A stretch of DNA of 24,308 bases, from contig CALRPY020000064.1 in NCBI GenBank assembly GCA_943370145.1, forward strand, positions 1 to 24,308, read 5' to 3'. The notes under the pieces are model-generated. The model made no database searches. It saw nothing but the letters and a program-made list of their open reading frames with translations, and was not told the origin of the DNA. Positions 1-9,375 of this stretch are shown here, one piece after another (positions within the stretch are counted from its first letter, which is position 1; every line of letters starts with the position of its first letter). Source of the DNA: Ga0077536 sp943370145 (GTDB lineage Bacteria > Pseudomonadota > Gammaproteobacteria > Ga0077536). Made by a program: the position numbers and the translations under genes.

Positions 1-2251
<2,251 letters not shown>

Positions 2252-2351
2252 ATAACGCTCAAGCGTTCTCGAATGACTTGTACAGAACATACACTGTTCG
2301 ACTTACCCGATTGACTGCTGCCACGCGTACCCGCGTGACAGGCAAAGGAAT
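2252..2351 (+). other. 23S-5S internal transcribed spacer with hairpins, no tRNA
   Basis: About 100 bases separate 23S and 5S and contain no tRNA. Short inverted repeats are visible. AACGCT/AGCGTT lies at 2254-2267 just after the 23S end. A perfect hairpin CACGCG-tacc-CGCGTG lies at 2322-2337. CAGGCAA-aggaa-TTGCCTG at 2339-2357 runs into the first bases of 5S. These are likely rRNA-precursor processing structures. Confidence 0.8.
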
Positions 2352-2469
2352 TGCCTGGCGACAATAGCGAGCGGGAACCACCTGATCCCATCCCGAACTC
2401 AGAAGTGAAACTGCTCAGCGCCAATGATAGTGTGGGTTCAACCATGCGAAAGTAGGTCATCGCCAGGCT
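2352..2469 (+). rRNA. 5S ribosomal RNA
   Basis: It begins TGCCTGGCGAC and ends ATCGCCAGGCT, and these two ends form the terminal helix I. The conserved internal block CCGAACTCAGAAGTGAAAC lies around 2393-2411, and CATGCGAAAGTAGG follows near the 3' end. Length is about 117-118 nt, normal for 5S. It is the last gene of the rRNA operon. The exact mature ends are uncertain by one or two bases. Confidence 0.97.
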
Positions 2470-2475
2470 TCAAAC

Positions 2476-2516
2476 AAAAAACCCCGATCGCGGTGCACGC
2501 GGTCGGGGTTTTTCTT
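2476..2516 (+). terminator. Rho-independent terminator of the rRNA operon
   Basis: A near-perfect GC-rich stem (AAACCCCGATCGCG against CGCGGTCGGGGTTT, one G-U pair, loop GTGCA) is followed by TTTTTCTTTTT. An A-run precedes the stem, so the same structure could also stop minus-strand transcription arriving from the convergent rpfF-like gene, whose stop lies about 50 bases away. Confidence 0.95.
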
Positions 2517-2564
2517 TTTGCGCCTACCTGCTCGCAGGAGCGTTTGCAGGCGTCGGAATGTGGC

Positions 2565-3452
2565 TTAACTGAGCTTTCTGCTTTGTGCTTCGAGGATGTA
2601 GCGCATCGATCGCAGATTCCTTGGGGTCAATTCAAATGCACGTTCGGTCCAGGCTTCAACCGATTCGAACAACTCGGTAAACGCGATACCGTCGAGGGCG
2701 GCCTGCCGCGTCAAGCTCTTTTTGCCCGCAGGCCCATCCGGTGATGTGAGAATTTGCCCAATCAAATCCTGGGCACAGGCGATGCCCATCCCCGCGTCGA
2801 CCAGATAGTCCACCACTCCGATTTCATGAAGAAACTCCGCGGTGTAACGATTCGTGCTCTGCACCATCCGTCGGCTCAAATCCGCATCTATCCGCGAACG
2901 TAGCAGCAGCTCTCCACCCATCCCTGGAAACATGCCGAACAGGGGTTCTGGGAAGCCGAAGCTGGCCCCTCTCTCCGCAATCAAGGTATTGCAGGACAAT
3001 GCGGCTTCGAAACCTCCACCCTGCGCTTCTCCTTGCACGACCGCGATGGTCTGGACGCGCCGGCGACCGAACCCGGACATGTTCGCCCACACCGCGCGTG
3101 CAGCCAGGGCTGAGTATTCGGCCAATGCCGCTCTGTCGTTGGTCTCAACGCAATGGGCAAAGAGTGCGAGATCCCCTCCCAGGGAGAAAACACCTGCCTG
3201 CCGCGAAGAGAGCACCTTGAAGCGCAGGTTTCCATAGCCGCCTGCGGCGATCTTTTCGTCAATGGACCTGGTTTCCTTCAACTGCGCCAGTGTGACCGAT
3301 GCAGACGCATCTTCGGCGCGCGAGCACCAGATGACCCCGCTTTGTCGATCAACGGTGACGTCAACCGACCTGCCGGCACGTTCACCGCTGAACCCGCGGG
3401 ACACTGCGCCCGAAGCCGCCCGATCAAGCGCGACAGCAGCTTGAGCATTCAT
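2565..3452 (-). CDS. rpfF: RpfF-like DSF (diffusible signal factor) synthase, crotonase family
   Basis: 295 aa, close to the usual RpfF length of about 290. RpfF proteins convert 3-hydroxyacyl-ACP to the cis-2-unsaturated fatty-acid signal DSF and release it by thioesterase action in the cytoplasm. Seen here: the oxyanion-hole segment FSLGGDLALF (about 89-98), QGEAQGGGFEAAL (140-152) and FGFPEPLFGMFPGMG (165-179). The two acidic catalytic positions known from Xanthomonas RpfF (Glu141 and Glu161, 20 apart) match Glu149 (GGGFE) and Glu169 (FPE) with the same spacing. The start at 3452 is chosen because a strong Shine-Dalgarno AGGAGGG (3458-3464, minus strand) lies 5 nt upstream. A longer frame to 3518 lacks this. 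It is divergent from the ACP, ketosynthase and RpfC-like genes. An ordinary enoyl-CoA hydratase is less likely given the RpfF-specific GGGFEAALS and LFGMFPGMG motifs. Confidence 0.9.
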   Translation of the reverse strand: MNAQAAVALDRAASGAVSRGFSGERAGRSVDVTVDRQSGVIWCSRAEDASASVTLAQLKETRSIDEKIAAGGYGNLRFKVLSSRQAGVFSLGGDLALFAHCVETNDRAALAEYSALAARAVWANMSGFGRRRVQTIAVVQGEAQGGGFEAALSCNTLIAERGASFGFPEPLFGMFPGMGGELLLRSRIDADLSRRMVQSTNRYTAEFLHEIGVVDYLVDAGMGIACAQDLIGQILTSPDGPAGKKSLTRQAALDGIAFTELFESVEAWTERAFELTPRNLRSMRYILEAQSRKLS

Positions 3453-3516
3453 TGAAACCCTCCTGTACGTTAAGCGAGTAGCTGGTCCCTGCATGGGGAC
3501 TCTTGTCTTTGCCGGC

Positions 3517-3537
3517 ACCCGCCGTAAGCCGGCGGGT
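3517..3537. repeat. Perfect inverted repeat in the rpfF leader
   Basis: ACCCGCCG-taagc-CGGCGGGT, an 8-bp perfect stem with a 5-nt loop, lies about 65 bases upstream of the rpfF-like start in the divergent rpfF/ACP intergenic region. It could be an operator for a dimeric regulator or an RNA hairpin in the rpfF 5' leader. On the plus strand a short T-run follows only after about six bases, so it is a poor terminator. Confidence 0.55.
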
Positions 3538-3646
3538 CTGCCGCTTTTTGTGGCGGATAAACCCGGAAATTTTCGTATTTGAAGCTAAGGGATGCGGGTG
3601 ACCAGGGGGCATCACTCATTTGGGCTAATTCAAACCCGCCCCAAAC

Positions 3647-3652
3647 TATAAT
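3647..3652 (+). promoter_or_regulatory. Candidate -10 box upstream of the ACP gene
   Basis: An exact TATAAT lies in an AT-rich pocket (3620-3652) about 100 bases before the ACP start. No convincing -35 hexamer is found at 16-18 bp, so this is a weak call. An activator-dependent promoter would fit. Confidence 0.35.
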
Positions 3653-3748
3653 GTCTGGGCACAGCCGTGGAGTCCGCCAGGAACAAGCCTCCGGCAATAC
3701 GGGCCCGACAGGCACTGCGAAATCGTGCGGGAGCAGTAAAGAGAGTTT

Positions 3749-4018
3749 ATGAAGTATCTAGCAGAGGATATTAAATCCGGCGTGTTCAGGGTCGTCGCCG
3801 AGACATTCCCCGATCATGACGTCCCTTTATCTCCAGAAACCCTCATAAAGCAGGATCTTGGTGCGGATTCCATGCAACTGATCAGTTTGATGATCGCGTT
3901 GGATGCGGAATTTGATGCGGAATTCGCAGTGGAGAACATCCCCAGCGGCGACGTCACGCTCGATTGGGTCTGCAAGTTCGTCCACGACACCCTCATTTCG
4001 TCGAGTACCAGCGCCTGA
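3749..4018 (+). CDS. Acyl carrier protein, RpfF-associated
   Basis: 89 aa, typical ACP size. The phosphopantetheine site is LGADSMQL, with Ser41 as the attachment serine, followed by a helix resembling the FabF/AcpS-contacting helix II (SLMIALDAEFDAEF). It should carry acyl chains as thioesters in the cytoplasm. GAGAG lies just upstream of the ATG. The stop overlaps the next start as TGATG, so it is translationally coupled to the ketosynthase. It is clearly diverged from housekeeping AcpP (DSM instead of DSL, shortened acidic tail), which points to a specialised ACP. Lying between the DSF synthase gene and the RpfC-like kinase gene, it may present the substrate to RpfF; this is inference. Base composition is visibly lower in GC (96 of 180 over 3781-3960) than in the distal genes. 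Confidence 0.92.
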   Translation: MKYLAEDIKSGVFRVVAETFPDHDVPLSPETLIKQDLGADSMQLISLMIALDAEFDAEFAVENIPSGDVTLDWVCKFVHDTLISSSTSA

Positions 4019-5382
4019 TGGGCAGCACCAATCGGGTTTTTGTCACGGGTCTAGGGGTCGTCTCATCGGTCGGTAGTGGTGTCGAAGATTTCTGGGCTGG
4101 ATGCAAGGCCGGCGCGGCGGTTGCCGCGGAAATTCCCCCGCATTGGAATGAATACTACCGCGCCACGAGTCGAGTCTGGGCTCCGCTGCCAGAACCCGAC
4201 TATAGTCAGGCTGGACTCGGAAAAACCGATCTGCTCACGTTGGGAAAGCCGGCCGCATTGGCGATCGTCGCGGCCCAACAAGCCCTTGAGCATGCCGAGG
4301 TCGAAGTCGACCGGCAGCAGGGGCGGTATCCGGTTGCCCAACTCAAAGGCGTCGTGCCGCCGCGCGCCGGGATTTTCGTGGGTACCGGCCTGGGCGCTGC
4401 CCAAGCGCCCTTCAACAACTATTACGCTCATCTCCTTTCCGGTCTGAAATCCCACCTCGAGACCGCAGTTGCGAGCGAGCCATCGCTGAGCCTGCTCGCG
4501 GAACTGCGAGCCGGTCTGCGCGAGCATCCGCGGGTCAATCCTCTGGTAATCTGCCAGACGATGCCGAACGCAATCGCGGCGAGTCTGGCCATCCGCTTCG
4601 GCATCCAGGGCCCTTCCGACACTGTGTGCGCTGCCTGCGCGTCCGGCACCATCGCCATCGGAAAAGCCTTTCAGGCAATCAGGCACGGTGCCGTGGACTT
4701 CGCGCTTGCCGGGGGCGCAGAGCACCTCGGCGATCGCGCTGGCGGTGTGTTCATGGGCTTCGACCGCCTGCAAACCCTTGCGAAACCCCTGCGCGGAATC
4801 GGTACGGAGAACAGACCCTTCGACCGTGAACGCAGTGGTTTCCTGTTCAGCGAGGGCGGCGCGGCCGTCGCGATCCTGGAGTCCGAGCAGAGCGCCCGAC
4901 GACGGGGCGTGAGACCGCTTGCCGAAATTCTCGGATTTGCCGAAACAACAGATGCGTACTCGATTGCCGCTATAAAGGACGGTGCCAACGAGATCGGCAC
5001 CATGATTGATATTGCGCTCGCGGACGCTGGCGTTCCGGCCCATCTCATTGATTACGTGAATGCGCATGGCACCAGTACCGAAATCAACGACGCTGTGGAA
5101 GCGCGAATCATAGAACGCAAGTTTCGGCCCACGACCAAAGTGAACAGCACGAAGTCAATTCTGGGGCATTCGATCGGCGCTGCCGGCGCACTCGAATTCG
5201 TCGTCACGGCGCTCAGCCTGCGCGACCAGGAACTGCATTTGTCCAAGAATCTGGATGAGCCGATTGCCAACCTCGACTTTTGCCGAGCGACCGGACCGGC
5301 AACGCTTGATTATGCGTTCACTCACAGCTTCGGTTTCGGAGGCCATAATGCGGGCCTGGTGCTGCGGCGCGCGACGGACTGA
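4018..5382 (+). CDS. FabF-like beta-ketoacyl-ACP synthase (KAS II type)
   Basis: 454 aa. Condensing enzyme that would extend an acyl chain by decarboxylative Claisen condensation with malonyl-ACP. The Cys-His-His triad is intact: Cys207 in CAACASG, His350 in NAHGTST and His384 in ILGHSIGAAG. The C-terminal glycine motif FGFGGHNAG (438-446) is present. The N-terminus RVFVTGLGVVSSVG is the standard family start, so the ATG at 4018, overlapping the ACP stop (TGATG), is preferred over a start 54 bases upstream inside the ACP gene. It is about 40 residues longer than E. coli FabF, with extra sequence around 35-70 and 100-175. The ACP partner is immediately upstream. It is probably a dedicated ketosynthase of the signal locus and not the housekeeping fabF, which normally sits with fabD/fabG/acpP. 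Chain-length specificity cannot be read from the sequence. Confidence 0.92.
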   Translation: MGSTNRVFVTGLGVVSSVGSGVEDFWAGCKAGAAVAAEIPPHWNEYYRATSRVWAPLPEPDYSQAGLGKTDLLTLGKPAALAIVAAQQALEHAEVEVDRQQGRYPVAQLKGVVPPRAGIFVGTGLGAAQAPFNNYYAHLLSGLKSHLETAVASEPSLSLLAELRAGLREHPRVNPLVICQTMPNAIAASLAIRFGIQGPSDTVCAACASGTIAIGKAFQAIRHGAVDFALAGGAEHLGDRAGGVFMGFDRLQTLAKPLRGIGTENRPFDRERSGFLFSEGGAAVAILESEQSARRRGVRPLAEILGFAETTDAYSIAAIKDGANEIGTMIDIALADAGVPAHLIDYVNAHGTSTEINDAVEARIIERKFRPTTKVNSTKSILGHSIGAAGALEFVVTALSLRDQELHLSKNLDEPIANLDFCRATGPATLDYAFTHSFGFGGHNAGLVLRRATD

Positions 5383-5480
5383 CGCAGCAGCAGGCGTGGG
5401 GTCTTCTAGCGGTCTGGCCCGTCGCATTGCCGACCCTGGCCAGCCCAGGGAGGCGCTTGCGACCTTTTGCAGCGCCGCCT

Positions 5481-5509
5481 CCTGCGGGGCCCCGCCATGA
5501 TGCCGCAGG
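5481..5509. repeat. Nested palindrome between ketosynthase and RpfC-like genes
   Basis: CCTGCGG (5481-5487) and CCGCAGG (5503-5509) flank part of the perfect 12-base palindrome GCGGGGCCCCGC (5484-5495). The two pairings compete with each other. It lies 12 bases upstream of the RpfC-like start, in a 139-base gap. It could be a translational control hairpin or an operator. No T-run follows it. Confidence 0.45.
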
Positions 5510-5521
5510 CTCCGCACGGTC

Positions 5522-8035
5522 ATGCCTGACCGGCACTTGCCGCCGACGCGAGTGCCGCCCGTGAAGCGAGTGCCCGCTGGCGAGCCGATATCTGTACCCA
5601 CGATCACCCTCGGTGAATTCGCCCAGGCGAAGATTCGCTGCTGGATGAATCTCGTGCTGATCACGCTGGCGCTTCTGGCCTACCGACACCAGCCGTCGAT
5701 CAGCCTCCAGACCATCTGGTACACGTTTGTCTTCACTGCGGTTTCCGCGGGCTCGCTGTTGTGGTGGGCCAAGGCGGTTTCAAGACTTCCTGCAAACTCC
5801 AGGATCCGTATAGCGCAGCGCGTCTCCAGCATCCTGCTCGACAATGTGTCAATCAGCTGGATTCTCTATTTTGGTGGAGAGAGCCTGGCGGGGATTTTCG
5901 CCGTCTATCTGTGGATCACCATTGGCTACGGCACCCGCTTCGGACTTCGCTACCTGTACGCGAATCTTGCGACATCGCTGGTGAGTTTCGCGATCGTTGC
6001 CTCGCTTTCCCCCTTTTGGCGCAATTACGCGGCCTTGTCCTTCGGACTAGGGATGGGGCTGCTGGTTGTCCCCCTCTATGCCGCGTACCTGATTTCTCAG
6101 TTGCACGAGGCCGTCCGGCGTGCGGAGTCCGCATCGAGGGCGAAGGGGGACTTCCTCGCCAAGATGAGCCACGAATTGCGCACACCCTTGCATGGCATCA
6201 TTGCGCTCGCCGACCTGCTGGGCGCCACCGAGTCTCCCGCGCAGAAGCAGGAAATGATCAGGCAGATTGCCGTGTCGTCCAACACCCTGCTCGATTTGAT
6301 CAACCGCATCCTGGACATAAGCAAGTACGAGTCCGGGAAATTCGCGCTGCAGAGCGAAGACATGGACCTGCATGCCGTTGTCGATGATACGGTAAGCATC
6401 CTGTCGCCGCAGGCCAAGGCCAAGGGCATTACCATATCGGCCTTCGTCGACACGGAGGTCGAGAACCATCTTGTGGGTTCCCCGAGGCAATTGCAGGAAG
6501 TCCTGATCAACCTCGCCGGCAATGCGCTGAAGTTCACCGAAAAGGGCCGGGTGCAGATCAACGTCCTGAAGGCAGGAGTCGTTGATGGGCACGAAGCCAT
6601 AAGGCTGCTCGTATCGGACAGCGGACCTGGCATTCCGAAAGAGTACCTGCAGCGGATTTTCGACCCGTTCTCCCAGGCAGACGACAGCGTCACGCGGCAG
6701 CACGGAGGAACCGGACTTGGCACGACCATCGCGCGAGATCTCGTGCACCTGATGGATGGCCAGATCTCTATAGATTCCGAGCTGGGCGTCGGCACCACCG
6801 TCACCATCGAGCTGAATCTCGCACATGCCGAAGCACGCACCGAATCGGCCACCCATGCCTTGAAAGCCGCCATCCTCGGAGACCGCGACCGCATGCAGCC
6901 GCTCATGGCCGCACTGGAATCGCTGGGAGTGGCAGAAATACGCGCGGCAACCATGGCCGACCTGCCCTGGCTTGCAGGCTACTGCATATTTGTCGATCTC
7001 GAGAGCGAGGCGGCGGTCACGCTGCTGCGTCGCGAATCCTCGCTGCCAGAGCTTCAGATGCGGATGCCAGTGATCGGCTTCGGCTCCCCGGCCTGTCGTG
7101 AGCTCGCAATCGAACTTGCGATGCTGACCTTCGTGCCAGATGCTCTTCCCCCCACGGGCCTGCGCCGTGCCCTCGATCTCGCGCATCTCATGCTTTCGCG
7201 CGCCACTGAAGTGGTCGAACCCAAGGTGGAGGGTAATGGTTACTCGGTCCTGATAGCGGAAGACAACGCGACCAACCAGATGATCGCGCGGATTGCACTG
7301 GAGCGCGCCGGCTACGCGTGCACGATTGTCGACGACGGCGAGAAGGCGCTCGACGAGCTTTCCACGCACAAGTACGACGTTGCGCTGATTGACATGCACA
7401 TGCCCCTGATGGATGGCCTCGAGGTCGCCCGGCTCTACAACTTCGCATCGTTCGACGAACGCGCCAGAACGCCCATCATCATGGTGACCGCCGACAACCG
7501 CCCGGATGTGGTTGCGGATGCGGATTTTGCCGGGATCTCACGTTTCGTCGTGAAACCCATCAAGCCGTCGATGCTGCTCCGGGTTGTCCATGACCTGCTG
7601 CAGGACAGTGATGCGCCCCCGGCTGCCTTTCCAAACCATTCGGACGACGCGGAGGTCAAGTTGAACGTGCCCGACGAACAGCCCGAGCCGCTGCTGGATT
7701 CGGTGATCCTCGGAGAACTCATGTCCTACATGGATGCGGCCGAAGCGAAACAGTTTTTCGACGAGTTCAGGGAAGACGCTCTAGGCTATATCAACACCTT
7801 GCGACTCGTCGGATCGCAAGACGCGGCATTTTCCAAAGTCCGCGACGACATGCACGCCCTGTGCGGCGCCGCCCGGACGATAGGCGCCGTGAAACTGGCC
7901 GCTATCGCACGCCGGATCGAGTATTCGAGGGAGGAAGACGTCCGCAGCCGCCACGGCACACTCGTCGCGGAACTGAACGAAGCATTGGCCGCGGTTCTCG
8001 ATCTGATTGAGCAGCGACTCAGTGCCGCTGCGTGA
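5522..8035 (+). CDS. rpfC: RpfC-like hybrid sensor histidine kinase (sensor TM, HisKA, HATPase, receiver, Hpt)
   Basis: 837 aa. RpfC is the membrane sensor for DSF and normally relays phosphate to RpfG. The N-terminal region (about 40-192) holds five to six membrane helices with only short loops and no large periplasmic domain, as in RpfC. Then come HisKA with His217 (KMSHELRTPLHG), a HATPase domain with N box (NLAGNALKFTEKG), DSGPGIP and HGGTGLG, a receiver with EDN near 580-582, phospho-acceptor Asp624 (DMHMPLMDG) and Lys678 (VKPIKP), and a C-terminal Hpt with His778 (MHALCGAARTIGA). All phosphorelay residues are present. No clear Shine-Dalgarno precedes the ATG, so the start is provisional. 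It is co-directional with the ACP and ketosynthase genes and divergent from rpfF. This arrangement supports signal synthesis and sensing from one locus. An unrelated BarA-type kinase is less likely because of the sensor layout and the rpfF neighbour. Confidence 0.88.
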   Translation: MPDRHLPPTRVPPVKRVPAGEPISVPTITLGEFAQAKIRCWMNLVLITLALLAYRHQPSISLQTIWYTFVFTAVSAGSLLWWAKAVSRLPANSRIRIAQRVSSILLDNVSISWILYFGGESLAGIFAVYLWITIGYGTRFGLRYLYANLATSLVSFAIVASLSPFWRNYAALSFGLGMGLLVVPLYAAYLISQLHEAVRRAESASRAKGDFLAKMSHELRTPLHGIIALADLLGATESPAQKQEMIRQIAVSSNTLLDLINRILDISKYESGKFALQSEDMDLHAVVDDTVSILSPQAKAKGITISAFVDTEVENHLVGSPRQLQEVLINLAGNALKFTEKGRVQINVLKAGVVDGHEAIRLLVSDSGPGIPKEYLQRIFDPFSQADDSVTRQHGGTGLGTTIARDLVHLMDGQISIDSELGVGTTVTIELNLAHAEARTESATHALKAAILGDRDRMQPLMAALESLGVAEIRAATMADLPWLAGYCIFVDLESEAAVTLLRRESSLPELQMRMPVIGFGSPACRELAIELAMLTFVPDALPPTGLRRALDLAHLMLSRATEVVEPKVEGNGYSVLIAEDNATNQMIARIALERAGYACTIVDDGEKALDELSTHKYDVALIDMHMPLMDGLEVARLYNFASFDERARTPIIMVTADNRPDVVADADFAGISRFVVKPIKPSMLLRVVHDLLQDSDAPPAAFPNHSDDAEVKLNVPDEQPEPLLDSVILGELMSYMDAAEAKQFFDEFREDALGYINTLRLVGSQDAAFSKVRDDMHALCGAARTIGAVKLAAIARRIEYSREEDVRSRHGTLVAELNEALAAVLDLIEQRLSAAA

Positions 8036-8105
8036 TGCGGAGCGCCACGCTGGCGATCACCCTGATGGGGGACCTGGCTGCTGCAAGTGGCTGGGCGCTT
8101 GGAAT

Positions 8106-8195
8106 TGGCGGAGAGGGAGGGATTCGAACCCCCGGTACGCGTAAACGTACAGCTGATTTCGAGTCAGCCGCATTCGACCACTCTGCCACCTCTCC
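8106..8195 (-). tRNA. tRNA-Ser (anticodon CGA)
   Basis: On the minus strand a type II tRNA is seen. The acceptor stem is GGAGAGG/CCTCTCC. The anticodon stem GCTGA/TCAGC carries loop CTCGAAA, giving anticodon CGA, which reads UCG. A long variable arm has stem GTACG/CGTAC. The T loop is TTCGAAT, the discriminator base is G, and CCA is encoded. It lies between the RpfC-like and HDOD genes, opposite to both. Confidence 0.97.
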
Positions 8196-8481
8196 GAGCT
8201 TCGAGCGCAGGCACTCGAGGGTGCCCGAACTGCCATCCTTCCGAATGACAGGCGCGGCATCTTATCGGAATCGGTAACGCGCTGAAAGCCTGGCGTGAGC
8301 GCACCTCGACGACGGCCGGCGGGCCCGTCCCCGCGTTTTGTGCGGTCCATCCCGTTTTCGCCGGCAGCCGATTCCTCAAGGCAAATATCCGGCCGGCCGC
8401 TACGCCGGGCATACGGGGCGCGGGAGATGCCCGCAGCCGGCTGGCAGCGCTCCGCAACCCAGCAATGCCGAGGTGTCGGAA
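8196..8481. other. Intergenic region between tRNA-Ser and the HDOD gene
   Basis: About 286 bases with no convincing gene. The HDOD reading frame stays open back to 8338, but the extra 48 residues are Pro/Gly/Arg-rich without family similarity. It should hold the tRNA promoter (minus) and the HDOD promoter (plus); neither shows a clear consensus. Confidence 0.5.
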
Positions 8482-9363
8482 ATGACGGTCGACGAACTTC
8501 TCTCCGGGGTCATGGATCTGATCCCTTTGCCCAAAGCCTATCTGAGGCTCAGGGAACTGATTGCCGACCCCGACTCTGCGCTGGGCGATATCACACAGGT
8601 CATCAGCAACGACCCGGGACTGACGAGCCGGATCCTCCGCATCGTCAACAGTGCCTACTTTGCCTTGCCCAACAAGGTCGACACGATAGAGCGTGCCGTA
8701 CAGGTGCTGGGTCTGAACCAGGTACACGATCTCGCACTCGCCTCCGCGTCCGTGTCCACGCTGTCCGGCATCCCTTGCCCTGCGCTCGACATCCATGACT
8801 ACTGGCGCCGTAGCATCTACACCGCGGTGGTAGCCCGCATCCTCGCCCGGCGAATGAAACTGCGCACCGCGGAACGGCTGTTCGTGGCGGGACTGCTGCA
8901 TGGCATCGGCGAGCTGGTGCTGGCCTACAAGGAGCCCGCGCTGTTCGGCGAATTGAAATCCGCCGCAACCCGGCGGGCGCTTCCCCTGTGCGCGGTACAA
9001 GCGGAGCACCTCGGGTTCGATTACGCTGCGATTTCAGCCGAATTGCTCCATCGCTGGCAGCTGCCCGATGAAATCGTCATGCCCGTGCGGCACCATGCGG
9101 TCACGTTCCCAGCGGCACCTCCGGCCTGGCTGGACGACGCCTGCATCCTGCAGGTGGCCGCCGCCGTCAGTCGCGCGGCGATGTGGAGGGCCGATGATGA
9201 CGAGCCGGTGCCCGCCTTTGAACCTGTCGCGATGGCGGTCACCCTGCTCGACGAGCAGACCGTCGAGCAGGTGATGAACGACGCTGATCAGGCGGTGATC
9301 GAGGCGATGAGTCTGCTGTTGCCCGACCTCAAGGCCGGCCGCCGCAAGGCGGTTCCGGCCTGA
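8482..9363 (+). CDS. HDOD domain protein
   Basis: 293 aa. HDOD is a non-catalytic relative of the HD phosphohydrolase fold, found in bacterial signalling proteins. The start is placed at MTVDELL because GAGGTG lies 6 bases upstream. HDOD signature stretches are LPKAYLRLRELI (about 14-25), ISNDPGLTSRILRIVNSAYF (about 44-63), TIERAVQVLGL (about 70-80) and FVAGLLHGIGELVL (about 134-147). At the position of the classic HD pair the sequence reads His140-Gly141, so metal-dependent hydrolysis is unlikely. It lies downstream of the RpfC-like gene, where RpfG (an HD-GYP regulator) might be expected, but it has no receiver or GYP motif and cannot be called RpfG. It may be a signalling scaffold; its link to the rpf block is only positional, and a tRNA gene intervenes. 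Confidence 0.88.
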   Translation: MTVDELLSGVMDLIPLPKAYLRLRELIADPDSALGDITQVISNDPGLTSRILRIVNSAYFALPNKVDTIERAVQVLGLNQVHDLALASASVSTLSGIPCPALDIHDYWRRSIYTAVVARILARRMKLRTAERLFVAGLLHGIGELVLAYKEPALFGELKSAATRRALPLCAVQAEHLGFDYAAISAELLHRWQLPDEIVMPVRHHAVTFPAAPPAWLDDACILQVAAAVSRAAMWRADDDEPVPAFEPVAMAVTLLDEQTVEQVMNDADQAVIEAMSLLLPDLKAGRRKAVPA

Positions 9364-9375
9364 ATCGCCGCGAGG

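Noticed and set aside
3517..3550. Hairpin plus T-run read as a plus-strand terminator
   Set aside because: The T-run begins about six bases after the stem and no plus-strand gene ends here, so it is not a convincing terminator.
4063..5067. 334-aa minus-strand open frame opposite the ketosynthase
   Set aside because: Antisense to a gene with an intact Cys-His-His triad. No domain seen.
8032..8277. 81-aa plus-strand frame across the tRNA-Ser region
   Set aside because: It reads antisense through tRNA-Ser. Peptides of the GGIRTPGT...FDHSATSP kind are a well-known spurious product of this tRNA's complement.
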